From positions 62,001 through 126,000 of the forward strand of contig NZ_JARNTW010000002.1 of the NCBI RefSeq assembly GCF_029433105.1: a stretch of DNA of 64,000 bases. The letters are read 5' to 3'. Source of the stretch: Runella sp. MFBS21 (GTDB lineage: Bacteria > Bacteroidota > Bacteroidia > Cytophagales > Spirosomataceae). Below are positions 32,583 to 41,782 of the stretch, piece after piece. A program made the translations under genes and the position numbers. A model generated the notes under the pieces. It ran no database searches. It was given only the letters and a program-made list of their open reading frames with translations, and was not told the origin of the DNA. How positions within the stretch are numbered: the stretch's first letter is position 1; every line of letters begins with the position of its first letter.

Positions 32583-33980
32583 TTAAGACAAGTGCTGCAA
32601 GACATCGGTCATTTCATCAATCGCAATTTGTACGTCGTCGGCAGTAGTGCGCCAATTGACGAAAGCCGCCCTAATGCCTCTTTTACCTTGATAAATGGTA
32701 GGCGTCATAAAGACTTTAGCCCGTTTGTTGAGTTCTGACAAAAAAAGAGGAACTTTCTCTTGATTTTCGTCTCCTTCAAGCGTAAAACAAACGTTGTTGA
32801 GGCGCGTAGGCGCCAACAATTCAAACCCTTTGCTTGTTGTGATAAATGCATCTAAAAGTTGAGCCATTTTCACACTATTTTCCACAATCCATTGATACCC
32901 TTTCTTGCCATAGGCTTTCAATGAAAACCAAGTAGGTAAGGCTCGCAGTCTTCTTGAGTTTTCGGGTAAAAAATTGAGGAAGCTAAAATTATCAAGGGGA
33001 TTGCCAAGATAAGGAGCATTTGAATTTTGAAAGGTCTGAATTTGTAATTTAATGTGTTGTTTTTGAATCAAGAAGAAAGCACTTTCATAAGGTACATTCA
33101 TCCATTTATGACAATCGATAGTGATACTATCGGCTTCTTCCCAACCATCTACTAAATGCTTATAATGGGGTGAGCAAGCCGCAAAACCTCCAAAAGCCGC
33201 ATCAATGTGCCACCAAAAAGAATACTGCTTTTTGAGAGTAGAAATAGCTCTAAAGTCATCATAATCAACCGTATTGACGGTGCCTGCGCTAGAAATCAAA
33301 ATAAAAGGCTTGCCTTCCAACGCTTCTATTTGGGTCTGTAAATCTTCCATATCAATCGCTTCTCGGTTATCACTCAGGGTCTTGAGGTGAACAAAATTCT
33401 GACTCCCTATGCCCAACATGGATAGTGATTTGACCGCTGATGAATGAGGGGTAGCTGTCAGAATCGGAATAGCCTGACGAATGCCTTCTCGTGCAATATC
33501 ATAGCCTTGCTGTAATCCCGCCCATTGGCGAGCTACGGCCAAGCACGTAAAATTGGACATTGTAGCACCCGTCACAAATCCCCCACCAAAAGAAGAAGGT
33601 AGTCCAAAAAGATTGAGGAGCAATTCAATCGTCTCTAATTCAATCAGTGCTGATACATCGCCTTGTCCCTGAGTGCCTTGGGGGTTTTGGTCATAAAGCC
33701 CCGCCAACCAATCTCCTGCCACCGAGGCAGGCGTAGCGCCACCCGTCACAAATCCCCATGACCTAGGCCCCGACGCAGCCACAAGCAAGGTGTCAAATCT
33801 CTGTTTAAATTCTTCCAAAGTGGCTATAGCTCCTAGTCCTTCGGCATTGAGGGGTGGAGAGGTAAGCTGTGGAGCGGCGACAGAAGTGGGGCGCTGAGCT
33901 AGGTTTTCTAAAAAATCAACACTTTGTTGTACTACTTTTTCGAGAATGCTTTCAAATGCGATTAAATCTTTTTGCAACAT
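32583..33980 (-). CDS. Group II PLP-dependent decarboxylase
   Basis: A 465-residue PLP enzyme of the aromatic-L-amino-acid/glutamate decarboxylase family. The PLP lysine is in SITIDCHKWMNVPYE (about 290-304), with the cofactor Asp in WHIDAAFGGFAACSP. GFVTGGATPASVAGDWLA and GGFVTGATMSNFTCLAVAR cover the N-terminal region where substrate and cofactor bind. The C-terminal part (FVNWRTTADDVQIAIDEM) is standard. Relatives decarboxylate aromatic amino acids, and some bacterial homologues act on other substrates. I took ATG 33980 because MLQKDLIAFE begins the family alignment; the earlier start adds 16 unrelated residues. Confidence 0.88.
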   Translation of the reverse strand: MLQKDLIAFESILEKVVQQSVDFLENLAQRPTSVAAPQLTSPPLNAEGLGAIATLEEFKQRFDTLLVAASGPRSWGFVTGGATPASVAGDWLAGLYDQNPQGTQGQGDVSALIELETIELLLNLFGLPSSFGGGFVTGATMSNFTCLAVARQWAGLQQGYDIAREGIRQAIPILTATPHSSAVKSLSMLGIGSQNFVHLKTLSDNREAIDMEDLQTQIEALEGKPFILISSAGTVNTVDYDDFRAISTLKKQYSFWWHIDAAFGGFAACSPHYKHLVDGWEEADSITIDCHKWMNVPYESAFFLIQKQHIKLQIQTFQNSNAPYLGNPLDNFSFLNFLPENSRRLRALPTWFSLKAYGKKGYQWIVENSVKMAQLLDAFITTSKGFELLAPTRLNNVCFTLEGDENQEKVPLFLSELNKRAKVFMTPTIYQGKRGIRAAFVNWRTTADDVQIAIDEMTDVLQHLS

Positions 33981-34080
33981 GGCTAACAAAATTTGTTGAA
34001 GTTGCAAAGAAAATGGGAAATAGCACAAGACAACTAAATGCTTGAAAATTAATCAGATTTGATAATATTGTGGCAACAGC

Positions 34081-34224
34081 TCAAGTACAAGTGGAGCGTT
34101 TTTTAGGAGTAACCCAATAATACAACAGTGAAATCAATGTCCAAGAGGCAATTACCCCAAGGGTCATTCCTCCAATGACGGTCAGGGCTAGGGGCCGTTG
34201 GAGTTCGGCGTTCGAAATCGTTGT
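34081..34224 (-). pseudogene. C-terminal remnant of an RND efflux permease
   Basis: An open segment of 47 codons ending in TGA reads NAELQRPLALTVIGG and MTLGVIASWTLISLLYYW before VTPKKR. The AELQRPLALTVIGG pattern followed by a hydrophobic helix is the last transmembrane segment of CusA/CzcA-type RND pumps. A stop codon lies directly upstream in frame and no permease body of about 1000 residues is present. It is a decayed 3' end in the 403-bp gap between the decarboxylase and SusD genes. Confidence 0.75.
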
Positions 34225-34279
34225 TCATAGAACATAATGGTCTCCACAACTAAGTCAATAGGGGCTAATCTGTTTTTCT

Positions 34280-34349
34280 AAGAGTAACATTGAAAACAGG
34301 AATTGGCTTTGTAAGTTTTGAGTTAGCTCCTATTTTCAATGCTACCCTT
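34280..34349 (-). repeat. Imperfect inverted repeat after the first susD
   Basis: Arms of 21 bp at 34280-34300 and 34329-34349 are inverted copies with three mismatches (core ATTGAAAACAGG and CCTATTTTCAAT). It starts 35 bp past the susD stop on the minus strand and could be a transcript-end hairpin, though no U tract follows. Confidence 0.55.
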
Positions 34350-34383
34350 GAATGATAAACAAAAAATTTTCTGTTAGCCTTAT

Positions 34384-35916
34384 TTAATACCCCTCGTTTT
34401 GATACATTTTTTGAGGGTCGAGTTTATATTCATCAAAGGGAATAGGATAGTAGTAGTCTTTCAGACCAAAATTAGAGACTTTGGCCGCACCATAATCAGC
34501 TTGGATTTTCGTACTCATGTAAGTGACCAATTCGGTAGGACTAAAGAAACGTAGTAAATCAAACCAACGGTGGTTTTCGAATGCTAGCTCAATGCGGCGT
34601 TCGTGCAAAATAGCTAATTTGAGCGTCGGGAATTTTGAGCTATAGGCGGTGTTGAGGCGTGAGGCTTCATAGAGAGGCATTTGGGCTCTTTCTCTCACTT
34701 GGTTCAAAAACCCAATCGCGGCGGTTTCGTCTCCTAAGTACATATTTACTTCGGCAAGCATCAAAATTACATCGGCATAACGTATCAAAATCCAGTCGTT
34801 GCCACCGTAGCCGTTGGCAGTAGCTGCCGCGCTTGCGTCGCGGTATTTGGTAATGAAATAATCTTTTACGTTGGAGGCATTAGCGTATTTGATCGAAAAA
34901 TCTTTGCGCAAGTCTCCTTCTTCGTATTCTTTCACCAAATCAAGTTTTACATTACCACCCACGCCTGTGTTCACGCGTAGTGAGTTGATGGTTTCGCCTT
35001 GCGCTTGGTTATTAGCCGCAATGCGTGACGAATAGTTGATGTCGCCTTGGCGATACACAATCTGGAAGATAATCTCGGGATTGGTAGATTTTTTGGCAAC
35101 ATCAAACACATCTTGGTAAGGAATCTCTTTCAGCGTACCAAAAGTTTTTTTGTCGTAAGCACTCATGAGGTAAGTCTTGGCTTGGGTCAAATTGGCGGTG
35201 CGATTGGCACTAGCAAGGGTCGTGGCCATAGTAAGGTACACTTGCCCCAAAAGAGACAAACCTGCCACTTTAGACACTCGTCCTTTGTTGGCTACTGACT
35301 GATGATTGGGTAGTGGGCTATTGACTACCTCAGTGAGGTCGGCTACGATTTGAGCATATACCTCTTCTTTCTTTTGGCGGGCGGTATTGGCTTTTACTTC
35401 GTCGCTTGAGCTAAGGGTCTTGGTGATAAGGGGTACATCGCCCCATTTTCTTACCAAATGAAAATAAATCAATGCCCTAATAAACTTAGCTTCGGCTTGG
35501 TATTGGGATTTGATGGAAGGATTACTAAAATTCACTTTTTCGATTCCCTCAAGCACTAAGTTGGCCCTCGAAATGATTTGATACAAAGCTAGCCAGTGGG
35601 TTTTGAGGTAAGTGTTGCTGGGCAACAACGAAAAATCGTTGAATTGAAATGGCTCTCCGGCGTTAGATTGGTTGTCGTTGCGGCCAGCATTGTCAGAACG
35701 TTCTTCGGAAAACAGGGCACTGCTTTCGGCAATTCCGTTGTTGTTGCGGAGTGATTGGTAAACGCCGTTGAGAGCCAACAAAGCGTCGTTTTCGGTTTTA
35801 AAATAGTCAGAAGTAGCGACTGAGTTGGGGTCGGTTTCGACCAAAAATTGATCATTGCAAGCACTAACGCTTATCAGTAGCGATAGGCTTAAAAGACAGA
35901 TACGTATATTTTTCAT
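34384..35916 (-). CDS. SusD/RagB family outer-membrane lipoprotein
   Basis: Surface lipoprotein that forms the lid of a SusC channel and binds the nutrient, 510 residues. The lipoprotein signal is MKNIRICLLSLSLLISVSAC with Cys20. The N-terminal SusD-like domain (NDQFLVETDPNSVATSDYFKTENDALLALNGVYQSL) and the RagB/SusD C-terminal segment (ILIRYADVILMLAEVNMYLGDETAAIGFLNQVRERA, then ERRIELAFENHRWFDLLRF) are clear; the family ends in YYPIPFDEYKLDP. It follows its SusC partner by 29 bp. The transported substrate cannot be read from sequence; there is no carbohydrate-active enzyme nearby to indicate a glycan. Confidence 0.93.
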   Translation of the reverse strand: MKNIRICLLSLSLLISVSACNDQFLVETDPNSVATSDYFKTENDALLALNGVYQSLRNNNGIAESSALFSEERSDNAGRNDNQSNAGEPFQFNDFSLLPSNTYLKTHWLALYQIISRANLVLEGIEKVNFSNPSIKSQYQAEAKFIRALIYFHLVRKWGDVPLITKTLSSSDEVKANTARQKKEEVYAQIVADLTEVVNSPLPNHQSVANKGRVSKVAGLSLLGQVYLTMATTLASANRTANLTQAKTYLMSAYDKKTFGTLKEIPYQDVFDVAKKSTNPEIIFQIVYRQGDINYSSRIAANNQAQGETINSLRVNTGVGGNVKLDLVKEYEEGDLRKDFSIKYANASNVKDYFITKYRDASAAATANGYGGNDWILIRYADVILMLAEVNMYLGDETAAIGFLNQVRERAQMPLYEASRLNTAYSSKFPTLKLAILHERRIELAFENHRWFDLLRFFSPTELVTYMSTKIQADYGAAKVSNFGLKDYYYPIPFDEYKLDPQKMYQNEGY

Positions 35917-35945
35917 TGGTTATGATTCGATTGAAATCCAGTGTT

Positions 35946-38900
35946 TTAGAAAGTAAGTTTTAGTCCTACATTGTAGGCACGAGCCAAAGGATACATACCA
36001 TAATCGACGCCAGGTGTGAGGTTGGCACCGCCGTTGTAATCTACTTCAGGGTTATAGCCTTTGTACTTGGTGACGGTAAAGGCATTGTTGATATTGGCAA
36101 ACACCCGCAAGCCCGCTACTTTCCATTTGGTCATCCAAAGCGTGGGAAGATTGTAGCCTAAGCCAATATTGGTACAGCGCAAAAACGAACCATTTTGTAA
36201 ATAAAAAGTTGATAAGCGGGTGCTGTTGCTTTGGGTACCTCCACGAGATGCGCGATACACGAGGCCATTGCCTGGCTCAGCTTCCGAACGATAGCGGTTG
36301 ATGACATCTACGTATTGATTGCCAGATGCTTCCATGTTGTATACATAATAATCCTGACCGTCCAATACTTGGTTGCCATAGACACCATTGAAAGCTGCAT
36401 TGAAATCAAAATCTTTGTAACTAGCATTGAGCGAAAACCCGTACGTAAATTTGGGATAAGGTGAGCCGATTGCTTGTTTGTCAGCATCATTGACTACGCC
36501 ATCGCCGTTTACATCTTCAAAAATCAAATCACCTGGACGAAGTGGATTGCTCGAAGCCGTAGAGCGGGCAGGGCCTTTGAGTAGGTATCCTGCGGGAAAA
36601 GATTGCTTAGAGGCATTGTAGTTGGCATTGTCGATAGCGATGTTTTCCATGTCTTTTTCGCGCACCATCCCAATCACCTTGAATCCATAAAACATGCCAA
36701 TGGGTTGACCTTCTTGGGTAATGTGAGTTAGGTAAGAGCGCTCGGCACCGTTGGTGATGATGGTATTGGCACCACCCATGTTGAGTACTTTGTTGCGGTT
36801 GAGTGAAATATTGCCGCTCAAGTTTAATTTAAAATCTTTGTGCGAAATAACCCGCCCGTCGAGCTGTAATTCAAGTCCTTTGTTTTGAACTTTAGAATCA
36901 CGTAAGTTGGTAAGAATGGTAGAAGTCCCCGAAATCGCCGATACAGGCTGATTGAAAAGCAGGTTGAAAGAATTACTCAAATAAGCGTTGAATATTACCG
37001 AAAGACGGTTTTGGAACAATCCCAAATCAAGACCCACATTGTACTGCGAGGTAGATTCCCATCCTAAACGTTGGTCTTTGATAGAATTTGCCCACATTGC
37101 GGTAGCGATATTGCCATTTCCAAAAACTGTTCCGCCTGGATTTGACATGGTTTGGAGATAGTTGTAATTCCCGATGTTATAATTTCCGGTAAGTCCCCAG
37201 CTTGCTCTTAGTTTTAGGGTAGAAGTTTCACCCAATAAATCGCCGTAGAAGGCTTCATCGGAGATATTCCAGCCAGCAGATACCGATGGGAAAGCTCCCC
37301 AGCGATTGAGGGGGCCAAAGCGCGAAGAACCATCACGACGGAAAGCCGCAGTGATGAAATAACGTCCTGCATAGCGATATTCGGCGCGGGCAAGATAAGA
37401 CAGGAGTGTCTCTTCTACTTTGCCGGTATTGCTATTCATAAAAAAGTTGGCAGGGTCGGCACCTTTGGCGGTGATTTCTTGAATCAAATCATTTTGGAAG
37501 CCTTGCGCCGATACGCTGATAAGGTCGCTGTTGTATTTTTGGGCGGTGTATCCTACCAACAAATTGATGCCATGTTGGCCAAACTGCTTGGTATAGTTGG
37601 CTGTAAATTCACCGAGTAGATTCGTAGTAGACAAAGTTTGAGCAGTAGCACGTGCAGCGGCATAAGATTGGGTAGAATAAGGAGGGTTATTGCCATTACT
37701 CAAACTTGTGGGTAGATAATACTCGTATTTTTCGTTGTAAGTCTGCAAACCTACGTTGGCTTTGGCCGATAAGCCAGGCAGGAGTTCGTAGGTCATATTT
37801 CCGTTGTAAGTGGCCCGCAATCCCCGTCGATTGATATTGGTTTCCATGGCCAATGCTACGGGGTTTTCGATGGTTTGATAGCCATAGAGTGGAGATTGGG
37901 CTGCCACGGCATTTTTAATCAAATTTCCGTTGTCGTCGTATGCTCTGAAAGTAGGAGGATAAATCAATGCACCCAAAATAACTCCTTGATTGAAACGACC
38001 TTCTTGTACTTCGCGACCATTGGTAGAAGTCACAAAAACACTCGCTCCTACTTTGAGCTTGTCGGTGAGGTCGCCGTCCACATTGGCGCGGAAATTGAGC
38101 CGTTCTTGTTTGGTGCTAACGATGATTCCTTGTTGATTTTGATAGCCTAAGCTCACCAAGTACCGTCCCCCTTTGTTCCCTCCCGAAAAAGTCAGGTTGT
38201 GGCGTGCCACAGGAGCATTGCGATAAAGTTCATTTTGCCAATCGGTGTTGTATTTGGGTGCAATCATCTTCTGGCTTGCAAAGTCGTACAAATCCGTAGG
38301 AATGCTTACCGCACTGGCATTTCCTACTTTCGAAACTCGCGTAGCATTATCATCAGAGTACATGTCGTTTGTCCAAGGTTTTCCTGAGTTTTCGACTAAG
38401 TCGCGGTAGGTGCCGTTGCGGGCGTCGATGAGTAGCTGAGTGAATTGTTCGGCATTGAGTAGTTTTACTTTTTTCTCCAATTGACTCACTCCATATTGAA
38501 ATTCATACTCAGTTTTGCCTTTTCCGTCTTTACCACGCTTGGTAGTGATAATCACCACCCCGCCAGAAGCTCGTGAGCCGTAGATAGCAGCCGAAGCAGC
38601 GTCTTTCAAAATGTCGATGCTTTCGATGTCGTTGGGATTGATAAATACGTCATTGCCTGCTGGGAAGCCATCGATGACATATAAGGGATCCGAACTAGCA
38701 TTGATAGAGCCAATCCCCCTTACCCGAATTTTGGTACTTACATAAGGTGCACCGCTTACTTGGGCAATTTGGACACCGGCCAATTTCCCCACCAAAGCTT
38801 GTCCAAGGGTAGGAGCGGCAAGGTTGAGTTCACGGGCTTTGACGTTGGAGATAGCGCCCGTTACATCACTTTTGCGCAAAGTTTGATAACCTACTGCTAC

Positions 38901-39254
38901 CACCTCATTGAGCATGTTGATGTCTTCCTTGAGTTTTATGACAAGGGTATTTTGATTGTTGATTGTGATTTCCTGTGGCACATATCCTACCGACGAAAAT
39001 ACCAAGATAGCTCCATCAGCGACTTCAATCGAAAACTTACCTTGTGCGTCAGAAACCGTTCCTTTGCGAGTTTGTTTTTCTACGATACTTACGCCTGGCA
39101 ATGGTTGGTTGGCCTCATCGGTGACGATGCCCGAGAGCTTGACATTTTGGGGTGCTTTGCTAGCAACTGCTGGCGCTAGCGTGCTCAGCATAAGCCCCAG
39201 AAACAAAATGCAGTAGCGCATCCAATCTTTGATTGGTGTTGTGTAAATGTTCAT
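35946..39254 (-). CDS. SusC/RagA family TonB-linked outer-membrane receptor
   Basis: A 1102-residue TonB-dependent transporter. Order: signal peptide about 1-32; CarboxypepD_reg-like domain (about 38-115, with VTDEANQPLPGVSI and GTVSDAQGKFSIEV); plug domain with the SusC hallmark segments LNEVVAVGYQTLRKSDVTGAIS, RVRGIGSINASSDPLYVIDGFPA and DAASAAIYGSRASGGVVIITTKRGK; then the 22-strand barrel ending in LARAYNVGLKLTF. There is no STN domain, in contrast to the SusC at 58.9-62.4 kb, so this pair is not wired to a FecR/sigma relay. It is 29 bp before susD and 52 bp after the propeller gene, so the three probably form one operon. Confidence 0.94.
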   Translation of the reverse strand: MNIYTTPIKDWMRYCILFLGLMLSTLAPAVASKAPQNVKLSGIVTDEANQPLPGVSIVEKQTRKGTVSDAQGKFSIEVADGAILVFSSVGYVPQEITINNQNTLVIKLKEDINMLNEVVAVGYQTLRKSDVTGAISNVKARELNLAAPTLGQALVGKLAGVQIAQVSGAPYVSTKIRVRGIGSINASSDPLYVIDGFPAGNDVFINPNDIESIDILKDAASAAIYGSRASGGVVIITTKRGKDGKGKTEYEFQYGVSQLEKKVKLLNAEQFTQLLIDARNGTYRDLVENSGKPWTNDMYSDDNATRVSKVGNASAVSIPTDLYDFASQKMIAPKYNTDWQNELYRNAPVARHNLTFSGGNKGGRYLVSLGYQNQQGIIVSTKQERLNFRANVDGDLTDKLKVGASVFVTSTNGREVQEGRFNQGVILGALIYPPTFRAYDDNGNLIKNAVAAQSPLYGYQTIENPVALAMETNINRRGLRATYNGNMTYELLPGLSAKANVGLQTYNEKYEYYLPTSLSNGNNPPYSTQSYAAARATAQTLSTTNLLGEFTANYTKQFGQHGINLLVGYTAQKYNSDLISVSAQGFQNDLIQEITAKGADPANFFMNSNTGKVEETLLSYLARAEYRYAGRYFITAAFRRDGSSRFGPLNRWGAFPSVSAGWNISDEAFYGDLLGETSTLKLRASWGLTGNYNIGNYNYLQTMSNPGGTVFGNGNIATAMWANSIKDQRLGWESTSQYNVGLDLGLFQNRLSVIFNAYLSNSFNLLFNQPVSAISGTSTILTNLRDSKVQNKGLELQLDGRVISHKDFKLNLSGNISLNRNKVLNMGGANTIITNGAERSYLTHITQEGQPIGMFYGFKVIGMVREKDMENIAIDNANYNASKQSFPAGYLLKGPARSTASSNPLRPGDLIFEDVNGDGVVNDADKQAIGSPYPKFTYGFSLNASYKDFDFNAAFNGVYGNQVLDGQDYYVYNMEASGNQYVDVINRYRSEAEPGNGLVYRASRGGTQSNSTRLSTFYLQNGSFLRCTNIGLGYNLPTLWMTKWKVAGLRVFANINNAFTVTKYKGYNPEVDYNGGANLTPGVDYGMYPLARAYNVGLKLTF

Positions 39255-39306
39255 TACTAATATGTTAGGTGTTTAAAAGAGGTGAGAAAATGATGATTTT
39301 GAAAAA

Positions 39307-40170
39307 CTATGGTAGTGATACGAAATGCACATTTTGGCGGCGAGAAGAAGTAACCGCAATCCCTATATTGAGAGTATTGAGTAGGCAAAAACCTTCTAGT
39401 TCGTCGGCCTTATCGACATCAATGGTATTCACAACATGTTGTTGACCAGTTTCAATGGATTTTTGTAAATCCAAAAAAGTAAAGCGCCAACGTCGGCCTT
39501 CGATTTGATTTTGAATGAGTACTAAAATCCCTTTAGAAGGAATCCAATGCAAATTTTGAACCCAAGCCGAACAGCTAAATTTCTTGAACACCACGCCCGG
39601 CTCACTTGTCTTTTGAGCTTGGCTGAGACGGGTAGGATCGTAGAGGCGTACTTCGTTTTTTTGAGGGCCATAGTCGGAGGTGGCTACGTACCATTTGCCG
39701 TTGTATTGGACATACTCAGGACGTGTACCTTGTATACAGGCATCGTCTTCAATTACATGCAGCAGATTGTTATCTAATGTGCCTGTTTTTAACAAACCAT
39801 TCCAATCTACGGCATAAATCATCGCTTTCCAGCGCGTGCCTTCGGGGTTGAGTCTGATGCTGTTGCCGATGAAAGTCGGGAGGCTACCGTTGTAAGCAAT
39901 TCCAGTAGGGTGGTTGATAATATCCTGATTTTGTTGCGTAAACTTGATTTCTTTGCCTGTATAAACCAGTTGGTTGGCTTGCAAATCATACACTCTCATC
40001 ATTCCTACTTCACGGTCACCGTACAAAAAAACTTTGCCTTGGTGGTAGCTTACACCTTGACAAGCACCAAGCGAATCAATCGTGGTAGTGCTTACAATAT
40101 TTATATCCATGCTTGCCCATCCAAAAAATAAAGCAAGCATGGCACTAATAATGGTAATTAAGATTTTCAC
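39307..40170 (-). CDS. Predicted secreted propeller-like protein, unknown
   Basis: A protein of about 287 residues with an N-terminal hydrophobic signal (about 1-20) and no enzymatic motif that I recognise. Repeating strand-like stretches (GVSYHQGKVFLYGDR, MMRVYDLQANQLVYTG, YNGKWYVATSDYG, LHWIPSKGILVLIQN, LEGFCLLNTLNIGIAVTSS) suggest a beta-propeller fold, an inference from pattern only. The start is uncertain: the GTG used here gives a signal peptide, a TTG nine codons earlier and an ATG ten codons later are also open. It is the first gene of a three-gene minus-strand unit with SusC and SusD, so a surface or periplasmic role in the same uptake process is likely. Confidence 0.65.
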   Translation of the reverse strand: MKILITIISAMLALFFGWASMDINIVSTTTIDSLGACQGVSYHQGKVFLYGDREVGMMRVYDLQANQLVYTGKEIKFTQQNQDIINHPTGIAYNGSLPTFIGNSIRLNPEGTRWKAMIYAVDWNGLLKTGTLDNNLLHVIEDDACIQGTRPEYVQYNGKWYVATSDYGPQKNEVRLYDPTRLSQAQKTSEPGVVFKKFSCSAWVQNLHWIPSKGILVLIQNQIEGRRWRFTFLDLQKSIETGQQHVVNTIDVDKADELEGFCLLNTLNIGIAVTSSRRQNVHFVSLP

Positions 40171-40345
40171 ATCATGGGTGGTTGTAATACCGCACAAAGG
40201 TGAAAGTTTATTGTTATCTCTATTTTAAGACTAAGTTTCTAAATCATTAAATCATGAATAGTTCAAAAATTTCGAGTCGCAAATCAAAGTCCCCTTCAAA
40301 ATAAAATGTTTCTTTGGTAATCGATTCATCAAGCTCTTAATCACT

Positions 40346-41602
40346 ATGCTTCTCAACAAACGTCAATTCATGCAATCCTTAACAGGTTTGATTGGCCTGT
40401 CACAATCGAATATCGATGCTCTCCTAAGCAGTATTTACTCCCAAACACCCGAGCAAGTGGCTCAAGATGAGGCTTTTTGGGGAGAGTTACGTAAAGGATT
40501 TACGGTCACCAAAGATTTTATTCATCTCGAGAACGGCTATTATATCTTGGCTTCCAACGAAGTACTGGAAGCCTATATTCAACATATCCGCGACATCAAC
40601 GCCATTTCGTCACGGTACATGCGTACGCGGCAGTTTGACGACAAACTAGCCGTCCGAAAACAACTTGCCGAGCTGGTAGGAGCTTCTTACGAAGAAGTGA
40701 TTATCACGCGCAACACCACCGAATCGCTCGATACTATCATTTCGGGGATTGATTGGAAAGCGGGCGACGAAGTCGTAATGGCAATGCAAGATTATGGTGC
40801 AATGGTCGATATGTTTAAGCAGCAGGCGCGGCGTTATGGAATTGTAAACCGTATCATTTCCATTCCAAATCATCCTTCTTCTGATGAGGAGATTGTGGCT
40901 TTGTACGAAAACGCGATTACGCCCAAAACTCGTTTGTTGATGCTATGCCACATTATCAACGTGACGGGGCATATCCTGCCCGTGCGTAAAATCGCTGATA
41001 TGGCTCACGCCAAAGGCGTAGAAGTGATGGTAGATGGCGCTCACGCAGTGGGGCATTTTGATTTCAAACTTCCTGATTTACATTGCGATTACTATGGAAG
41101 TAGTCTTCATAAGTGGCTTGGATGTCCGTTAGGGGCGGGCATGTTGTATGTCAAAAAAGACAAAATAAAGCAGATTTGGCCCCTTTTGGGCGAAACAGGC
41201 TACCCTGACGATGATATTCGAAAACTCAATCATACAGGTACTCACCCTGTTCATACGGATTTGGCCTTGGCCGATGCGATAAAATTTCACCAAAAAATCG
41301 GGATTGCTCGTAAAGAAGCACGACTGAGATATTTGCAGACGTATTGGACATCGCAGGTGCGCAATCATCCGGGGATTGTCGTCAATACTCCCTCCGATCC
41401 CGCCCGCCACGGCGCTATTGGAAATGTAGGTGTAGAGAAGCTGAAACCGGCTGAATTGGCCAAGACTCTCATGGAGCGTTACAAAATCTGGACCGTCGCT
41501 ATCGACTACGCCAATGTGCACGGTGTAAGGGTAACTCCTCATTTGTTTACGACTACTCAGGACTTGGATGCCTTGGTGAAGGCGCTGAAAGACTTGGCGT
41601 AG
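40346..41602 (+). CDS. Class V aminotransferase, isopenicillin-N-epimerase-like
   Basis: A 418-residue fold-type I PLP enzyme. PLP lysine in YGSSLHKWLGCPLGAGML (about 256), cofactor Asp in VMVDGAHAVGHFDF, phosphate-binding ITRNTTESLDTII. This pattern matches the isopenicillin-N epimerase-like branch of class V. The N-terminus MLLNKRQFMQSLTGLIGLS resembles a short secretion or anchor sequence with an R and a hydrophobic patch, but it lacks a twin-arginine pair, so location is unclear. It is divergent from the propeller/SusCD unit with about 175 bp between. It differs strongly from the other class V enzyme at 21.9 kb, so the two are not recent duplicates. Confidence 0.85.
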   Translation: MLLNKRQFMQSLTGLIGLSQSNIDALLSSIYSQTPEQVAQDEAFWGELRKGFTVTKDFIHLENGYYILASNEVLEAYIQHIRDINAISSRYMRTRQFDDKLAVRKQLAELVGASYEEVIITRNTTESLDTIISGIDWKAGDEVVMAMQDYGAMVDMFKQQARRYGIVNRIISIPNHPSSDEEIVALYENAITPKTRLLMLCHIINVTGHILPVRKIADMAHAKGVEVMVDGAHAVGHFDFKLPDLHCDYYGSSLHKWLGCPLGAGMLYVKKDKIKQIWPLLGETGYPDDDIRKLNHTGTHPVHTDLALADAIKFHQKIGIARKEARLRYLQTYWTSQVRNHPGIVVNTPSDPARHGAIGNVGVEKLKPAELAKTLMERYKIWTVAIDYANVHGVRVTPHLFTTTQDLDALVKALKDLA

Positions 41603-41638
41603 AAATGCTTTATAAGCTAGTTTGGGGCACAATTTTTA

Positions 41639-41764
41639 TTAAAAGCGGAGGGAACTTCTTTTCTGTTCGCGATATTGATTAGTGGTTAGCCCTACTTTTT
41701 GCTTGAAAAATCGCGTGAAGTGTTGGGAGTATTTGAAACCCAGTTCATAACTGAAGTTGTATTG
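41639..41764 (-). pseudogene. C-terminal remnant of an AraC-family regulator
   Basis: Forty-one codons before a stop read YELGFKYSQHFTRFFKQ followed by KVGLTTNQYRE, the unmistakable second helix-turn-helix of AraC/XylS regulators. A TGA lies five codons upstream of the conserved part and the first HTH and N-terminal domain are missing. It is a truncated 3' end between the class V aminotransferase and the VapBC-type pair, probably left by a deletion or insertion at this locus. Confidence 0.85.
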
Positions 41765-41782
41765 TCAACCCTTCACCTCCTT

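Noticed and set aside
38760-39179. A 139-codon plus-strand frame opposite the SusC N-terminus
   Set aside because: It is antisense to the plug domain of a clear SusC and has no recognisable protein features.
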